Below, one piece after another: positions 10,758 to 21,338 of a DNA stretch of 64,000 nt. How positions within the stretch are numbered: the first letter of the stretch is position 1; each line of letters opens with the position of its first letter. Made by a program: the position numbers and the translations under genes. The notes below the pieces were generated by a model. That model was given only the letters and a program-made list of their open reading frames with translations, was not told the DNA's origin and did not search any database. Source of the stretch: Rebecca billardiae RCC1528 (Eukaryota; Haptophyta). Location: NCBI GenBank assembly GCA_965240325.2, contig OZ251243.1, positions 558,001-622,000 on the forward strand, written 5' to 3'.

Positions 10758-12097
10758 CAGCCAGAAGGCACCGTCCTGGCGGTGGCCAGGCGGAGGGGCG
10801 GCCGGTCGCCTAAAGCCGGAGCCATGAATTCGTCATCTTCACGGCCGCCATTTTTTCTACCGTACCGAAGCTTGCCGGATGAAAACGCCACGAATTATGA
10901 TGGCGGCGCGGCCCCGTCCGCGTGCTCGGTAGTAGGAGGTGGTGGCGGCGGTGGTAGTAGTAAAGGGCCAACCCAGTATACCTTTCAGGCAGCCGCCATC
11001 GTGCGCTCACGTGCCCACGTCGTGGGGCGAATTTGTGGACCGTTTCCAGCGACGGGTCGCCGTCCCCGACTCCACGGCCAGTTCTGACGCGCCGCGGACG
11101 GAGTGTGCCCCGCGTGGCCGCACTCCGCTCACGTTCTGACCCTCGTACTCGTCGACGGGCGGCGGCCGGAGCCGATCTGCAACTCGCGTGCACGTCCGAA
11201 GCCGAGCTCGAGAGGATGTGGCAGCTGAGCTTGCGCGAGGAGAGGCGGCTCGTGCCCGAGTGGCACGACGCCGCACGCGGCACGGTCGCACCCGGGCCGG
11301 CCCGTGTGCGCCGCAGGCTGCCTCGGGCTCGGCCGGTCGCGCCGCCGGAACAATCTATAACCTGACCGATCATCAGCAGCCTTGCGCCAGCTCAGTCATT
11401 CACGACCTCAACGATAGCTGACGCTACTGATGCTGTGTCCGAGCTCGGTAGCCGGCAGTTGCGCGGAACCGCGGCCCGGTGCCGGTTTCAGCTGCACTGA
11501 CGTAGTCTCAAGAGTAGTACAAGTCCGGTACCGGGTGACGCAAGCCACTGCCTGGTCGGAGAGGCGCAGACCGGCCGTGACTCACCGCGGGCCGCGTTCA
11601 GCGTATTTCAGCGCCAGAATGCGGGACCAAGTCGCCGCTGTTGGCACTGTTGTAGTACGTACGGTCCGATCAGAATTGATCGTCAAGTTTCGCACGCGCG
11701 GTATGCCACCCATTGACCGCGAGACGCCGGCTCTGGCTTCGGTTGACCCCTGCCAGAGACGGGCACTGTGAGCTCCTTCATGAAGTCACTCGTGAAAACT
11801 AGACGGGACGAGGACCCCAATGGGTGCCTGCTAGATGATGACTTTGTCAGAGAGTTCTGTTACATGACGAGACGAGCGACGCGATCGACGTCGTAAATAC
11901 AGTAGTAATGTATATCATCACGAATAACTACAATAATTACAAGTCGTAGTAGTATGTGTGTATGTCAGTACTATGTGAGTACGTATAATAATGAGACATC
12001 AAGGAATATATAGCTTGGCCGCATGGGCCGCCGCCATCATCAACATCAGCAGCAATCAGCAGCCTTGGCATCATCTAATGCATCACTATCTCTGATA

Positions 12098-12098
<1 letters not shown>
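10758..12098. other. Gene-poor spacer
   Basis: GC-rich to about 11.7 kb, then AT-richer. A short frame at 11033-11365 (+) contains a protein-like stretch (residues about 45-70, ELERMWQLSLREERRLVPEW) but has no supported start, splice sites or domain. Nothing else recognisable. Confidence 0.4.
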
Positions 12099-12099
<1 letters not shown>

Positions 12100-12144
<45 letters not shown>

Positions 12145-12163
12145 TACATATATATATATATAT

Positions 12164-12201
<38 letters not shown>
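12100..12201. repeat. Palindromic compound microsatellite (AC)n-(TA)n-(TG)n
   Basis: About 42 bp of AC, a TACA/TA core (12142-12165), then about 36 bp of TG. The two arms are complementary, so the tract can fold into a long hairpin or cruciform. Confidence 0.95.
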
Positions 12202-12202
<1 letters not shown>

Positions 12203-12677
12203 TCAGTGGCTCTCAGCTGCTTTACAACTCAGACTTGATGATATGAGTACTCAGTCTCATCTACGACTCTAGTCTCTCTGCTCTGCATGAGCCGGATCAC
12301 TCTCTCTGCTGCTTATATATATATATAATTGGGACGGACGCCGGTGGCCTATAACAGTACAAGTATACGAGTACGATCGGATCATCGGTCATAGTGGGGT
12401 CAGAGCCCCGACCGTTACACTCCCGAGTGACACAATCTCCCGAAATCTCGAAATATGAAATATATCCTTGATGTGTAACTGTCTATGAGTCCGTTTACGC
12501 TCGTTTAGGCTTAATTCCAGGGAGTAGAATCCGCCTGTGCCAATTGCAGACTGCCAAAGTGTGATCTAGCCGGTGCGATTCTGGTGCAAATAGCGAGATC
12601 ACCTTGAAGATCGTGTATCTCCCCTACTAAAGCTGCCGAGATCGCGTCGAGATTGAGGTCGTATATCTCCAGCAGTA

Positions 12678-12732
<55 letters not shown>

Positions 12733-13021
12733 ACATTTTTTCGCGCAGCAAAACTACGTGTCAGCGTGACCCCAGCAGGTCATTTCAGGCTCGAATATTG
12801 ACGGTCATTTCAGGCTCGAATATTGACATCCCGAAGTTTGAGAGCCTCATCTCAAGACGACAGAAAGCTGGATTTTGGGCCACACAACCCACAGACAGTC
12901 GGGTTGGTGTGAGTGAGGACCCTCTGGCCCTTTAATGTATATATATATATATACATACATACACACACACATATATATATATATATACAAAGCCTTATTT
13001 ACAATCGATCGTCATCGTAGT

Positions 13022-13023
<2 letters not shown>
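12202..13023. other. Intergenic with TA and mixed TA/CA microsatellites
   Basis: Contains (TA)n at 12677-12727, TA/CA tracts at 12937-12988, and a tandem duplication of a roughly 22-nt unit (GTCATTTCAGGCTCGAATATT-type) at 12778-12826. No gene seen. Confidence 0.6.

Positions 13024-13060
<37 letters not shown>
13024..13060. repeat. (TA)n array flanking the left end of a TIR element
   Basis: TA repeats run up to the TIR element that begins at 13063. They supply its TA target dinucleotide. Confidence 0.9.
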
Positions 13061-13062
<2 letters not shown>

Positions 13063-13440
13063 CCAGGTCGTTCCCCGTGCACTGGGAATCCGCGGTTTCG
13101 CCCTATTCAGAGCGCGAGGCCGCGGCATAGCAACGCAGATTTAGTCTTCCGCTTCGTCTATCAGACCACTTGAACGATCTAATCGAGCTTTCCAATTGAA
13201 AATGACGAAACTAGATCCATCCATTGGAGAAGCCAAATCCCGAGCGCGGCAAAGCCGTGGAACGCAGTAATCAGCCTCGTCAGCGATAGTCCGCTCACGA
13301 AATCGATCATCGATGCGCTGGAAATGAGTTCTTCGTGTGCAACCTGGAGGCGGGAGCCCTCCGCCGCGGGTGCGGAGCACCGATTCTGACCCGCCCCCTG
13401 CGGCTGCGGCCGGGCACGAGTGCGATGCCGCTGGCCCCGG

Positions 13441-14209
13441 CTGGGGGGCGCGCCCGGGCCAGGGCACTGCGGGCGCGGATGTGCTCGCGGAGCCGGCGTG
13501 CGTGGACGGGCTGTTGCGGGAGAGTATCTGCCGCCCTCCTGCGCCGTGCGACTTGCGCCACGCCTCTTTCGCCTCGGCTCAGGGCAGCGCACACGCGCGC
13601 GCCGCCTCCGAAGGCCAGCCTTGCCTGCGCCGCAGCCGGTCGCGCGCGCGCCGTGCGCGGCGTGGTCGGGAAGGAACGGGGGGTGCTGCCGGGCGAGATG
13701 GCGACATCATGTGCGCACGCCATGCCGCCGCGCCACGCCTTGCCGAGCGTGTCGCCGGTCCGTTTGCACGCCTCTTCCAGTTGTCACAAATGGTGTCAGG
13801 TGTGCCGCACGGCCTCGCGGTCAGGACCGCTGGGGGGCGCGCCCGGGCCAGGGCGCTGCGGGCGCGGATGTGCTTGCGGAGCCGGCGTGCGTGGACGGGC
13901 TGTTGCGGGAGAGTATCTGCCGCCCTCCTGCGCCGCGCGACTTGCGCCACGCCTCTTTCGCCTCGGCTCAGGGCAGCGCGCACGCGCGCGCGCCGCCTCA
14001 AGGCCAGCCTTGCCTGCGCTGCAGCCGACCGCGCGCGCGCCGTGCGCGGCGTGGTCGGGAAGGAACGGGCGCGGCTGCCGGGCGAGATGGCGATATCATG
14101 TGCGCACGCCATGCCGCCCCGCCACGCCTTGCCGAGCGTGTCGCCGGTCCGTTTGCACGCCTCTTCGAGTTGTCACAAATGGTGTGCACGCGGCCTCGCG
14201 GTCGTGACC
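13441..14209 (+). repeat. Two direct copies of a roughly 385-bp module inside the TIR element
   Basis: Copies start CTGGGGGGCGCGCCCGGGCC at 13441 and 13830 and end around the shared GTTGTCACAAATGGTGT block. They differ by scattered substitutions and small gaps. Confidence 0.85.
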
Positions 14210-14451
14210 GCCTTGTCGGGACGATCATTGAGACACAGAACAGTGCCAGACGGGCACGCGGGAAACTCTTACATGAATGTTCATCACTGCGTGGTCATGT
14301 AGAAGTGCTGGGTGCGACGCTTTCCTCGCGCGGATGCACTTTCATCATCTTCTTCGAGCTCAGGTCTGGCTTCAGGCACGACAAGAAAGCAGCACTCGTC
14401 AACAGCTGTGCGGATCCGTTATCGTGCCCTTTCGCGGCGCCGCGGGGCGGC

Positions 14452-14746
14452 ATGGCGTGCGCACATGATGTCGTCATCTCGCCCGGCAGCACCCCCCGTT
14501 CCTTCCCGACCACGCCGCGCACGGCGCGCGCGCGGTTGGCTGCGGCGCGGCAGTGCTCGGGCCTCGAGGCGGCGCGCGCGTGCGCGCTGCCCTGAGCCGC
14601 GGCGAAAAGAGGCGTGGCGCGAGACGCGCGGCGCAGGAGGGCGCCAGATACTCTCCCGCGACAGCCTGTCCACGCAAGCCGGCTCCGCGAGCACATCCGC
14701 GCCCGCAGCGCCGTGCGGCGTGCCCCGGGCGCGCCCCGCCAACGGC
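14452..14746 (-). repeat. Inverted third copy of the module
   Basis: Reverse-complement match to the central and left parts of the direct copies (GGAGAGTATCTG, GGAAGGAACGGGG and CATGTGCGCACGCCATG segments), more diverged than the two direct copies are from each other. Confidence 0.8.
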
Positions 14747-15138
14747 GCTCGGCCGCCTTGCCGCTGCCCGCCTGCCGCCGAGGGCAAAAGGTCAAGATTT
14801 GGTCGGCCCTCGCCTGCCGAGCCGCCACCGGGGGCTCCGCCCTGCCTTCTATCTCGTTGCGGCTCAATTTTGGGATTGCGAGACCAGCTCATCGATTGAC
14901 GCACATCCGCACCCGCGAGACCTGAAAATCTTATTCGCGGGTAGCGACGGGTGCGTCCTGCGGCTGTTTTTCTCGTATGTCCAAACCGCGGATTCCCAGT
15001 GCAGGGGGAACGACCTGGTAGACGAATAAATAATCATCGTCGGATGATGATCATGGTCGCCAGGTCGGTCTGTACTCTGTACAGTTCGACTACTACTACA
15101 AACGGACGATATCGCGAGCGATGCCTGCGGCAGCCGAG

Positions 15139-17959
15139 CTAGCATCCCATTCCCGCGGCGGTACTATCGTACGACCCTGCCGCCACGGCCACAGCCACAG
15201 GCCCGGGGCCCTGGCGTGCCGTGCCCCCCGCCTGCAGCTGCGACGATGTCACTGAGGCGGCGGCCAGCGGCGGCGGCTGCGCCGATGGCAGAGAAACGGC
15301 GCCCGGCGGTGCGCCTCCCGGCGGCGGCCAGCGCGTCGATGAGACGGCGGGCGGTCCGCGCGTGCCCAAGGCGTGGCCGTGTGCGGCCTGGGGCGTGGCC
15401 GCTGCCTGGGGCTGGGCCATGGCGCTTGGTGGCAGATGGGCCGCCGGGCGGGCGACGGCTACTACTGGCATCGCGCGCGCGGCGCTAGCCGTGGAGGATG
15501 CGCCCGCCGCCACGCCGATCGGTGTGTCCACCTCCGCCCTCCCCACGGGCGGCGGCTCTGACGGTGACAGTGGCTGCGGCGGCAGCGGCGCCGGCCCCGG
15601 TGGCGCAACCGTCTGGACAGCCTCAGCTGCGGCGCTGTCCGCTGGGCCCCCAGCCAGCCGCTCGCCCTCGCCGCCGGCGACCGGCGCCGCGCCGGCCTCC
15701 GCCGGCGCTGCCGCCGCGTCGCTGAGCTCCCCGCTGCACGCGCGCACCGCCGCCAGCGCGGTGCGGACGCATTCCGCCTCCACCGCGCTCGAGCCCTCGC
15801 CGCCCATCCCGGCCGCGCCAGTCAGGAACGGGTGCGCCGCCGCCTCCGCCGGCGTCCACCTCTGCTCCGGGTCGAGGATGAGAAGGTTCTCGACAAACGC
15901 CGCGAACGCGCCCAGCTCGTGCAGCGCTCGGCTGCTCCGCGTGCTCCGACCCGGCTGCGGATCCGCCGCGGTGCATGGCGACGGGCCGCCCCCCGCTGAA
16001 GCCTCGGGAGGGAGCGGCGCGCCGGAGTCGGCAGGGGCCTCCGCACAGGGCGGGCGTCCAGCGCAGGCCGCATCCGCAGGGGGCTGCGGCGCGGGCTCGG
16101 GCGGAGCAGCCGCATGCGCTGCGCCATCTGGCGCGGTGGGATCCGACGGCCCCGCGGGCGCGCCGGCCAGCGGACGTGACACAGGCTCCGTGCTCGGGAG
16201 CAGCGGTGGCAGCCGCCCAGCCGCCAGCGCTCGCAGCAGCAAGTGCGCTCGCACGCTCGCGCGTGCGATCGGGAACGCGCCGGCATCAGCCGCAGCCGGC
16301 GCGTCGACGGGCGTGTACGCTGCCGCCATGCGAGCCGCCACCTCCTGCGCGAAGTCCACCGCCGTCGCGGGCCCCGCCACTGCCGCCGCCGCCGAGCTCA
16401 GCTGCGGCCGTTCTCGGCTGCGATCTCGGCTGCGCGATGCGCGCTGCGCGGTGTTTGTCTCATCCGCGTGTGCGAGCGCGGCGCGCAGCGCGTGCGGCGC
16501 GTCGTGCGGGGCCTGGGAGGCCTCGGAGGTCGCGCGCGCCCTCGCCACAAGGGCAGGCAGCAGCTCAAAGCAAACCGCTGCGACCGGCGGCGAGGCCCCG
16601 GCCTCCGCCGCTGCTCCCGCCGCCACGGCCGCCGCAGCCGCCGCAGCCGCAGCCGCGCCCGCAGCGCACTGCGCGCCGCCGTCGCCGTCCGCGGCTGCAG
16701 CTACGGCCGGCTGTGCGACGTCCGCGGCGTCCGCCGCGGCGTCCGCCGCGGCCGCTCCTCCACTCTCGGCCGCGCCCTCCGCCGCGCCCTCGCCGCCCTC
16801 CTCCGCGACGACCACGGCCCGGAAATAACGGCCGGCACGCGCGCCGCCCAGCAACATGTGCGCTGGCGGAGTGCCGCACGCGCCCACGATACGCGCTAGT
16901 TGGCCCTCCTCGCTCTCACCGGCGAAGAGCGGCGTGCCGAGGAAGAGCTCGGCGGAAATACACGCCGCGCTCCACATGTCCACCGCCCGGCCGAAGCGCA
17001 GCCCCAGGATCACCTCAGGCGCGCGATAATAGCGCGACTGCACGTACACGCGGCAACGCTCGCGGTCGGCGCGCGCGCCCGCGCGCTCGCGCACGGCGGA
17101 GCCGAGGTCGATGAGCTTGACGCGCGGGCGCTGGCCGTCGACGAAGAGGATGTTCTCCGGCTTCAGGTCGCAGTGCGTCACGCCCGCCTCGCCCAGCACC
17201 GCCAGCGCCTGCAGCAGCTGCGCGGTGATTGCTCGAACGACTGACAGCTCGAAGCCGCGGTGCCCCGCCAGCCGCAGCGCCTCATACAGGTTGACGCCGA
17301 GGCGCTCGAAGACGAGGCAGAGGTGGCGGCGCCAGACGAAGTGCTCGTGCAGCCGTACGATCACGTCGAAGCCGCGCGCGTCCTGCGTCTTGTTCAGCTG
17401 CGCGCGACGCGCGTGCGCGCGCGTCGCGCGCGCGCGCACCGTCGGCCGCGCGATGGCAGGGTGGCATAGCGCGCGCGCCCGGGGGCCGCGCCGCCGCGCC
17501 GCGGCAAGGCGCGCGCACAAGGTACAGGATGTTGATCTCCGCGAGCGCCTGGTTGAAGTACGCCGTCCGGCTCTTCACCACCTTGACCGCGCACACCGCC
17601 GGCGCGACAGCTTTGCTCTGCTGCGCGGCCGCGGCGCACGCGCGCCGGCAGCGGTACACGTGGCCAAAGGCGCCGAAGCCGAGAAGCTCCTCCACGTGGT
17701 ACTTGCTCCCTGAGTCGGAGTTGAACGTGTCGTGCACGCGCACGACCAGGTCGCCCTTCGCGCTGTCGTACGCGCCCGCGGGCAGCGCGCCGACGTCGTG
17801 CGTCAACACGCGGACTGGCATGCGCGCCACGTCAAAGGCGAACGCGGGGTTGGTGCGGCGGTAGGTCTGCACGAGCTGCTCGGTGACGGCGCGCAGCAGC
17901 CAGCCGTGCCGTGGCGCCGGGGGCAGGGCTGCCCCCGGCTGCGCCGCGCTCGCCGACAT
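15139..17959 (-). CDS. YAK1/DYRK-family protein kinase
   Basis: Two exons, 17519-17959 and 15139-17397 (donor GTGCGC, acceptor GCGCAG, phase 0), giving 899 aa. The junction restores the family's ILYLLN segment. Kinase hallmarks: glycine loop LGFGAFGHVY, lysine in CAVKVVKS, YFNQALAEI as in YAK1, catalytic HCDLKPEN, DLG in place of DFG, and activation loop VYVQSRYYRAPEV. The second Tyr of the DYRK YxY motif is kept and the first is Arg. An Ala/Gly-rich insert of about 250 residues interrupts the C-lobe before LILDPEQRWTP and HPFL. The C-terminal 250 residues are Pro/Ala-rich. YAK1 kinases act in nutrient and stress signalling. The insert is read through without stops; a missed intron there is possible. 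Confidence 0.85.
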
Positions 17960-19308
17960 GCGGCGAATTCCCGCGCCCCGACGGGCGCGGCGTCCACGCC
18001 CACCGCTGTGGCCCTTTGGAAGTGCTTGGTGTCGTATCATCGTGACGACGGCCGCTGACTTGAAGCAGCGCGGGAGCTCGCGAGCGGTCCCGCCTCGGGA
18101 GGTCGCCGGTGGCTCTCAAGATCGGCATTCGTGAGCGAATGCGCGCGGGTAATTTCGCCGAACGAATGGGGGAAACCATTGGGGGGTGGTGCTCGCCACC
18201 GAGAGCGGCCGGGGCCCCGCCGCGAGGGCCATCGCACCCCCCCCGCACCGCACCCCAACCCTAGGCCATGCCCACCCCGCCGACTAAACTGTCAGGAGGG
18301 TGGGAGGGCAGGGAAGGAACCTTCCCAGGGAGAGGCAGCCGCCAACGCGGAACGCCGCCGCGACTGGGCCCGCACCGCGCGCGCGCGGCTGCATGCGTGC
18401 CGGCGCGGGTCGGTCCGGGTCAGGCTGCGAAGCACGGCCAAGTGCTGGAGCGACACGTGGCCCGCCTGGAGGGCTCCCGCCTGCTGGGCCCGGACGGGGC
18501 TGCCGGTGAGCTGTACCGGCATAAGCGAACGATTATGCAACCACAGTTTATTAAGAATAATGAGACGCACACGTAGTCCGGCACGTAACGTAGTACACCG
18601 GGTCACAAATTCTGGCAGGCAGGCCTGAGCTCAAGCCATTCTATCGTGTTGCAGGCTATCAGGCTATGCTCTGCCGCCACCAACGCCGACTTGTCGACGA
18701 TCGGGAGCTGCCGCCGACGAATCACGAGAGCTGCGCCGTCCCACCTAGGTGTCGTTAAATTCGGAAACATAGAATGAGTCGTAGACGAGCATAAGAGAGG
18801 GTCGTCACCGCCACTTAACCGATTTTATTCCGTTTCGGACTTCAATCAATGCGGTGAATGGGGGTACAGTACGGTCAGTACTCGCGGCTTACAGAGTAGT
18901 GAGACTCACGGTTAGTGCTCATACAGACACATACACCAGCAGGCAGCAGTCGTCGTAGTGTTTGCTGATGGCGTAGGTATGCGTGGCGTTATAGGGAACC
19001 TATAACTGAGTGTCTATGAGCGACGCCAAGAATCCGGCTCGCATGGCATTCCTGCGTTGTCCCGCGCGCGCGGGCGCCCTCTCGACCCCGGGCAGCAGCT
19101 CAACCGCCACGCCGCTGCCAGTGCCAGCGCCCGGTGTCGTTCGTTGCTCGATCAAATCCCAACATAGCTAACTTGATCGTTCTACATGATCATCGTGGTC
19201 GTCTACTCCACGACGCCACGCGCCGCGACCATCCAGCTCCAAAGTCCAGTCGTACCCGACGCCTTGTACCAGCCGGGCATTATTGGCGGAGTGGCTAGAC
19301 TGTACTAG
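17960..19308. other. Spacer upstream of the kinase
   Basis: Includes the kinase promoter side, GC-rich low-complexity sequence, and repeat-family copy C at 18684-18771. No supported gene. Confidence 0.5.
18684..18771 (+). repeat. Dispersed repeat family 2, copy C
   Basis: Matches the copy at 61139-61222 through TGTCGACGATCGGG, CTGCCGCCGACGAATCA, GGTGTCGTTAAAT and CATAGAATGAGT, in the same order. Confidence 0.75.
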
Positions 19309-19329
19309 CACACACACACACACACACGT

Positions 19330-19421
<92 letters not shown>
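19309..19421. repeat. (CA)n microsatellite, about 113 bp
   Basis: Nearly uninterrupted CA repeat with one GTG interruption near 19327. Confidence 0.97.
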
Positions 19422-19423
<2 letters not shown>

Positions 19424-19744
19424 TATGTACACAGTGACTGACCATGACAGTCATGCAGTAGACTACTACTTAGTGAGTCAGAGACTATTAGAGTGAGTAT
19501 ATATATATAGTAGTATTAGTAATAGTGACAGTCGTCTGCAGCTCAGAAAGTCTCAGACTCAGTACTGTCTGTCAGTAATATATATATATATATAAGTTAG
19601 CTAATATATATATATAGCTTAGTACTACGTGTACGACGTAAATATAGCTACGCGTGATATATGATAATGAGCTTCAAGCAGGACTTCTGGCGACGGATGG
19701 TGCTGCGCGCCGCCTCTTGCGGGCCCCGTGGGCTCGGCCGGAAT
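19422..19744. other. AT-rich 3' flank with short TA tracts
   Basis: Short TA tracts at about 19498-19508, 19578-19594 and 19603-19615. It forms the 3' side of the transporter-like gene. Confidence 0.5.
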
Positions 19745-21199
19745 TCACTCGTCGGTCGACGACGCGGCGCCGGGCGCGAGCACGCGGTTCACGAGCGCGA
19801 GCGTGGCCAGCGAGCCGAGCGTGGTCATCACGCGCTCGCCGAGCGTGAGCGCGCGCTGCACGAGGGCACGGTACCTGCCGTACGTGCCCGACGCGTCCTC
19901 GGCGACGATGCGGAACACCATCGGCACGCACAAGCCCTCGAGGAAGCGCACGCTCGTCACCGACGTGACGAGCAGCGCGCACGCCGCAGGACCGGCGCAC
20001 GCCGCCGCGCGCTCGCCCGCGAGCGCGAGTGCGAGCGGCACGCTGACGAGCAGCGCCATCGCGCCCATCTGCGCGTTGAGGGAGTAGCGGTGCGTCTCGG
20101 TGCGCAGCGAGAGCAGCGCGCCGCCCAGCAGCCCGAAGAAGCTGAGCTGCTGCGTCAGCCCCAGCAGCTCGTCTGCAGCGCCCGCGCGCGCGTGCGCAGG
20201 CAGCGCGCGGTGCGCGGCATACGGCAGCACGCCGGGCGTGACGCCCCAGACGACGCTCTGGATCGCGGTGTAGCGCAGCCACAGGCTGAGCGCGCACGCG
20301 ACCCACGGCGGCGGCGGGAAGCCGAGCCGCGCGCTCGCCGGCGGCGCGACGAGCGGCGTGCGCAGCGCGTGCTCGCCGCACGCATCGGCGGCGCACGTGC
20401 CGTCCCCCGCCGCGTGCGGCCGCGGCCCTGCGGCCATGGGACTCTGGTCCAAGGCTGGTGAGTGCGCGAGCGCGTCCTTGAGCGCCGGCGCGCGCTCGGC
20501 GTGGCGCGGCGAGACGGGCGCCACCCCGGCACGGCGCAGCCCGATGCCCCACCGCTTGATCGCGCAGAGCGCGAACGCGCTCGGCAGCGCCAGCATCGCC
20601 ACAGCTGCCAGGAAGGCCGATGGGGAGAAGCGCGGCGCCGAGCCCGGGCGCTGGACGAGAGCGAGCAGGGCCGTAGCGCCGGCGGCGAGCGTGCCGCCGA
20701 GCACGGTGGCGCCGATCAGCCGCGGCTCGTGCTGTAGCTGCCAGGGCATCATGATCACCATCTTGGCGCTGCCCAGCAGGCCCGCCACGAAGCTCAGGGC
20801 CAGAAGTGCATGCGAGTGCTGCGCCGAGTGCTGGTGCCAGCACAGCGCGCCCAAGCCCAGCCCGAGGAGTGTGGTCGCCATCGTGCCCACCATGAGGCAC
20901 TCGTCCAGCCGGTGCCGACTGCTCCGACGCAGCGCGCGCGAGCGCCCGCTGCTCGCGCGCTGGTTCGCAACAAAAACTCCGAGCAGCAGCGGCACCGAGC
21001 AGAGCGAGCCCGCGCTTGTCGCCGAGCCCATCCACGCGGCGAGGGCGAGGCCCTCGGGCTGCACGCGCTGGAAGCACGGGATCTGCATCATCAGCGCGTC
21101 AAGGAGCAGCCAGCCCTGCCCCAATGACACCAACGCGAACGCCGCAAAGGCCACGGGCTCGTGGCCTTTGCACATCGGCGGCACAGCCGCGTCCGCCAT
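19745..21199 (-). CDS. Polytopic membrane transporter-like protein (SLC52/MFS-like)
   Basis: 484 aa from the ATG at 21199. About ten to eleven hydrophobic helices split into two halves by a hydrophilic loop (about 225-290). Residues 10-60 (GQGWLLLDALMMQIPCF, then PEG and a Gly/Ser-rich helix) and the following LLGSAKMVIMMPWQL...G block are reminiscent of SLC52-type riboflavin transporters. The resemblance is from pattern only. The C-terminal half has RFLEGLCVPMVFRIV and GRYRALVQRALTLGERVM, amphipathic loops typical of MFS-like carriers. Substrate is not inferable. It lies 139 bp from the divergent pseudo-Hsp70 gene, so the two probably share a promoter. Confidence 0.6.
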   Translation of the reverse strand: MADAAVPPMCKGHEPVAFAAFALVSLGQGWLLLDALMMQIPCFQRVQPEGLALAAWMGSATSAGSLCSVPLLLGVFVANQRASSGRSRALRRSSRHRLDECLMVGTMATTLLGLGLGALCWHQHSAQHSHALLALSFVAGLLGSAKMVIMMPWQLQHEPRLIGATVLGGTLAAGATALLALVQRPGSAPRFSPSAFLAAVAMLALPSAFALCAIKRWGIGLRRAGVAPVSPRHAERAPALKDALAHSPALDQSPMAAGPRPHAAGDGTCAADACGEHALRTPLVAPPASARLGFPPPPWVACALSLWLRYTAIQSVVWGVTPGVLPYAAHRALPAHARAGAADELLGLTQQLSFFGLLGGALLSLRTETHRYSLNAQMGAMALLVSVPLALALAGERAAACAGPAACALLVTSVTSVRFLEGLCVPMVFRIVAEDASGTYGRYRALVQRALTLGERVMTTLGSLATLALVNRVLAPGAASSTDE

Positions 21200-21338
21200 C
21201 GGTCCGAGCACTCCGACCGGTCACGCGCTGTCCGCCATTGTTCCCGAGGAGTAAGTACTGAGCAGTCCGGGCACGAAATCACTCCGGCAGGAAGTGGCGC
21301 GCATCACGTCACCTGCTTCCGCCATCCGGCGTCACGCG
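21200..21338. promoter_or_regulatory. 139-bp divergent promoter region
   Basis: Lies between the ATG of the transporter-like gene (-) and the ATG of the Hsp70-like gene (+). No TATA box is obvious. Confidence 0.45.

Larger units (their letters stand above)
13063..15018. mobile_element. 1.96 kb non-autonomous TIR element with TA target duplication
   Basis: 36-bp terminal inverted repeats with one mismatch lie at 13063-13098 and 14983-15018, starting CCAGGTCGTTCCCC and ending CCGCGGTTT. TA sits immediately outside both ends (13061-13062, 15019-15020), as for Tc1/mariner-like elements. The interior holds two direct copies of a roughly 385-bp GC-rich module (13441-13828, 13830-14209) and an inverted third copy (about 14452-14746). 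Long frames (to 391 codons) exist in several phases on both strands of the modules, with no domain. I read it as non-coding and non-autonomous. Confidence 0.75.

Noticed and set aside
12360-12430. Possible tRNA-like segment around GGTCAGAGCCCCGACC
   Set aside because: A short stem is possible, but no cloverleaf, B-box or anticodon arm could be drawn.
13335-14595. Overlapping open frames of 290-391 codons in the TIR element
   Set aside because: They lie within duplicated GC-rich modules, exist in several phases and both strands, carry no domain, and stops are rare at this GC content.
15221-16828. 535-codon plus-strand Ala/Ser-rich frame
   Set aside because: Antisense to the kinase C-terminal half, where the minus strand encodes recognisable kinase motifs.
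19168-19416. Cys-Val repeat protein frame
   Set aside because: CA microsatellite read in frame; not a gene.
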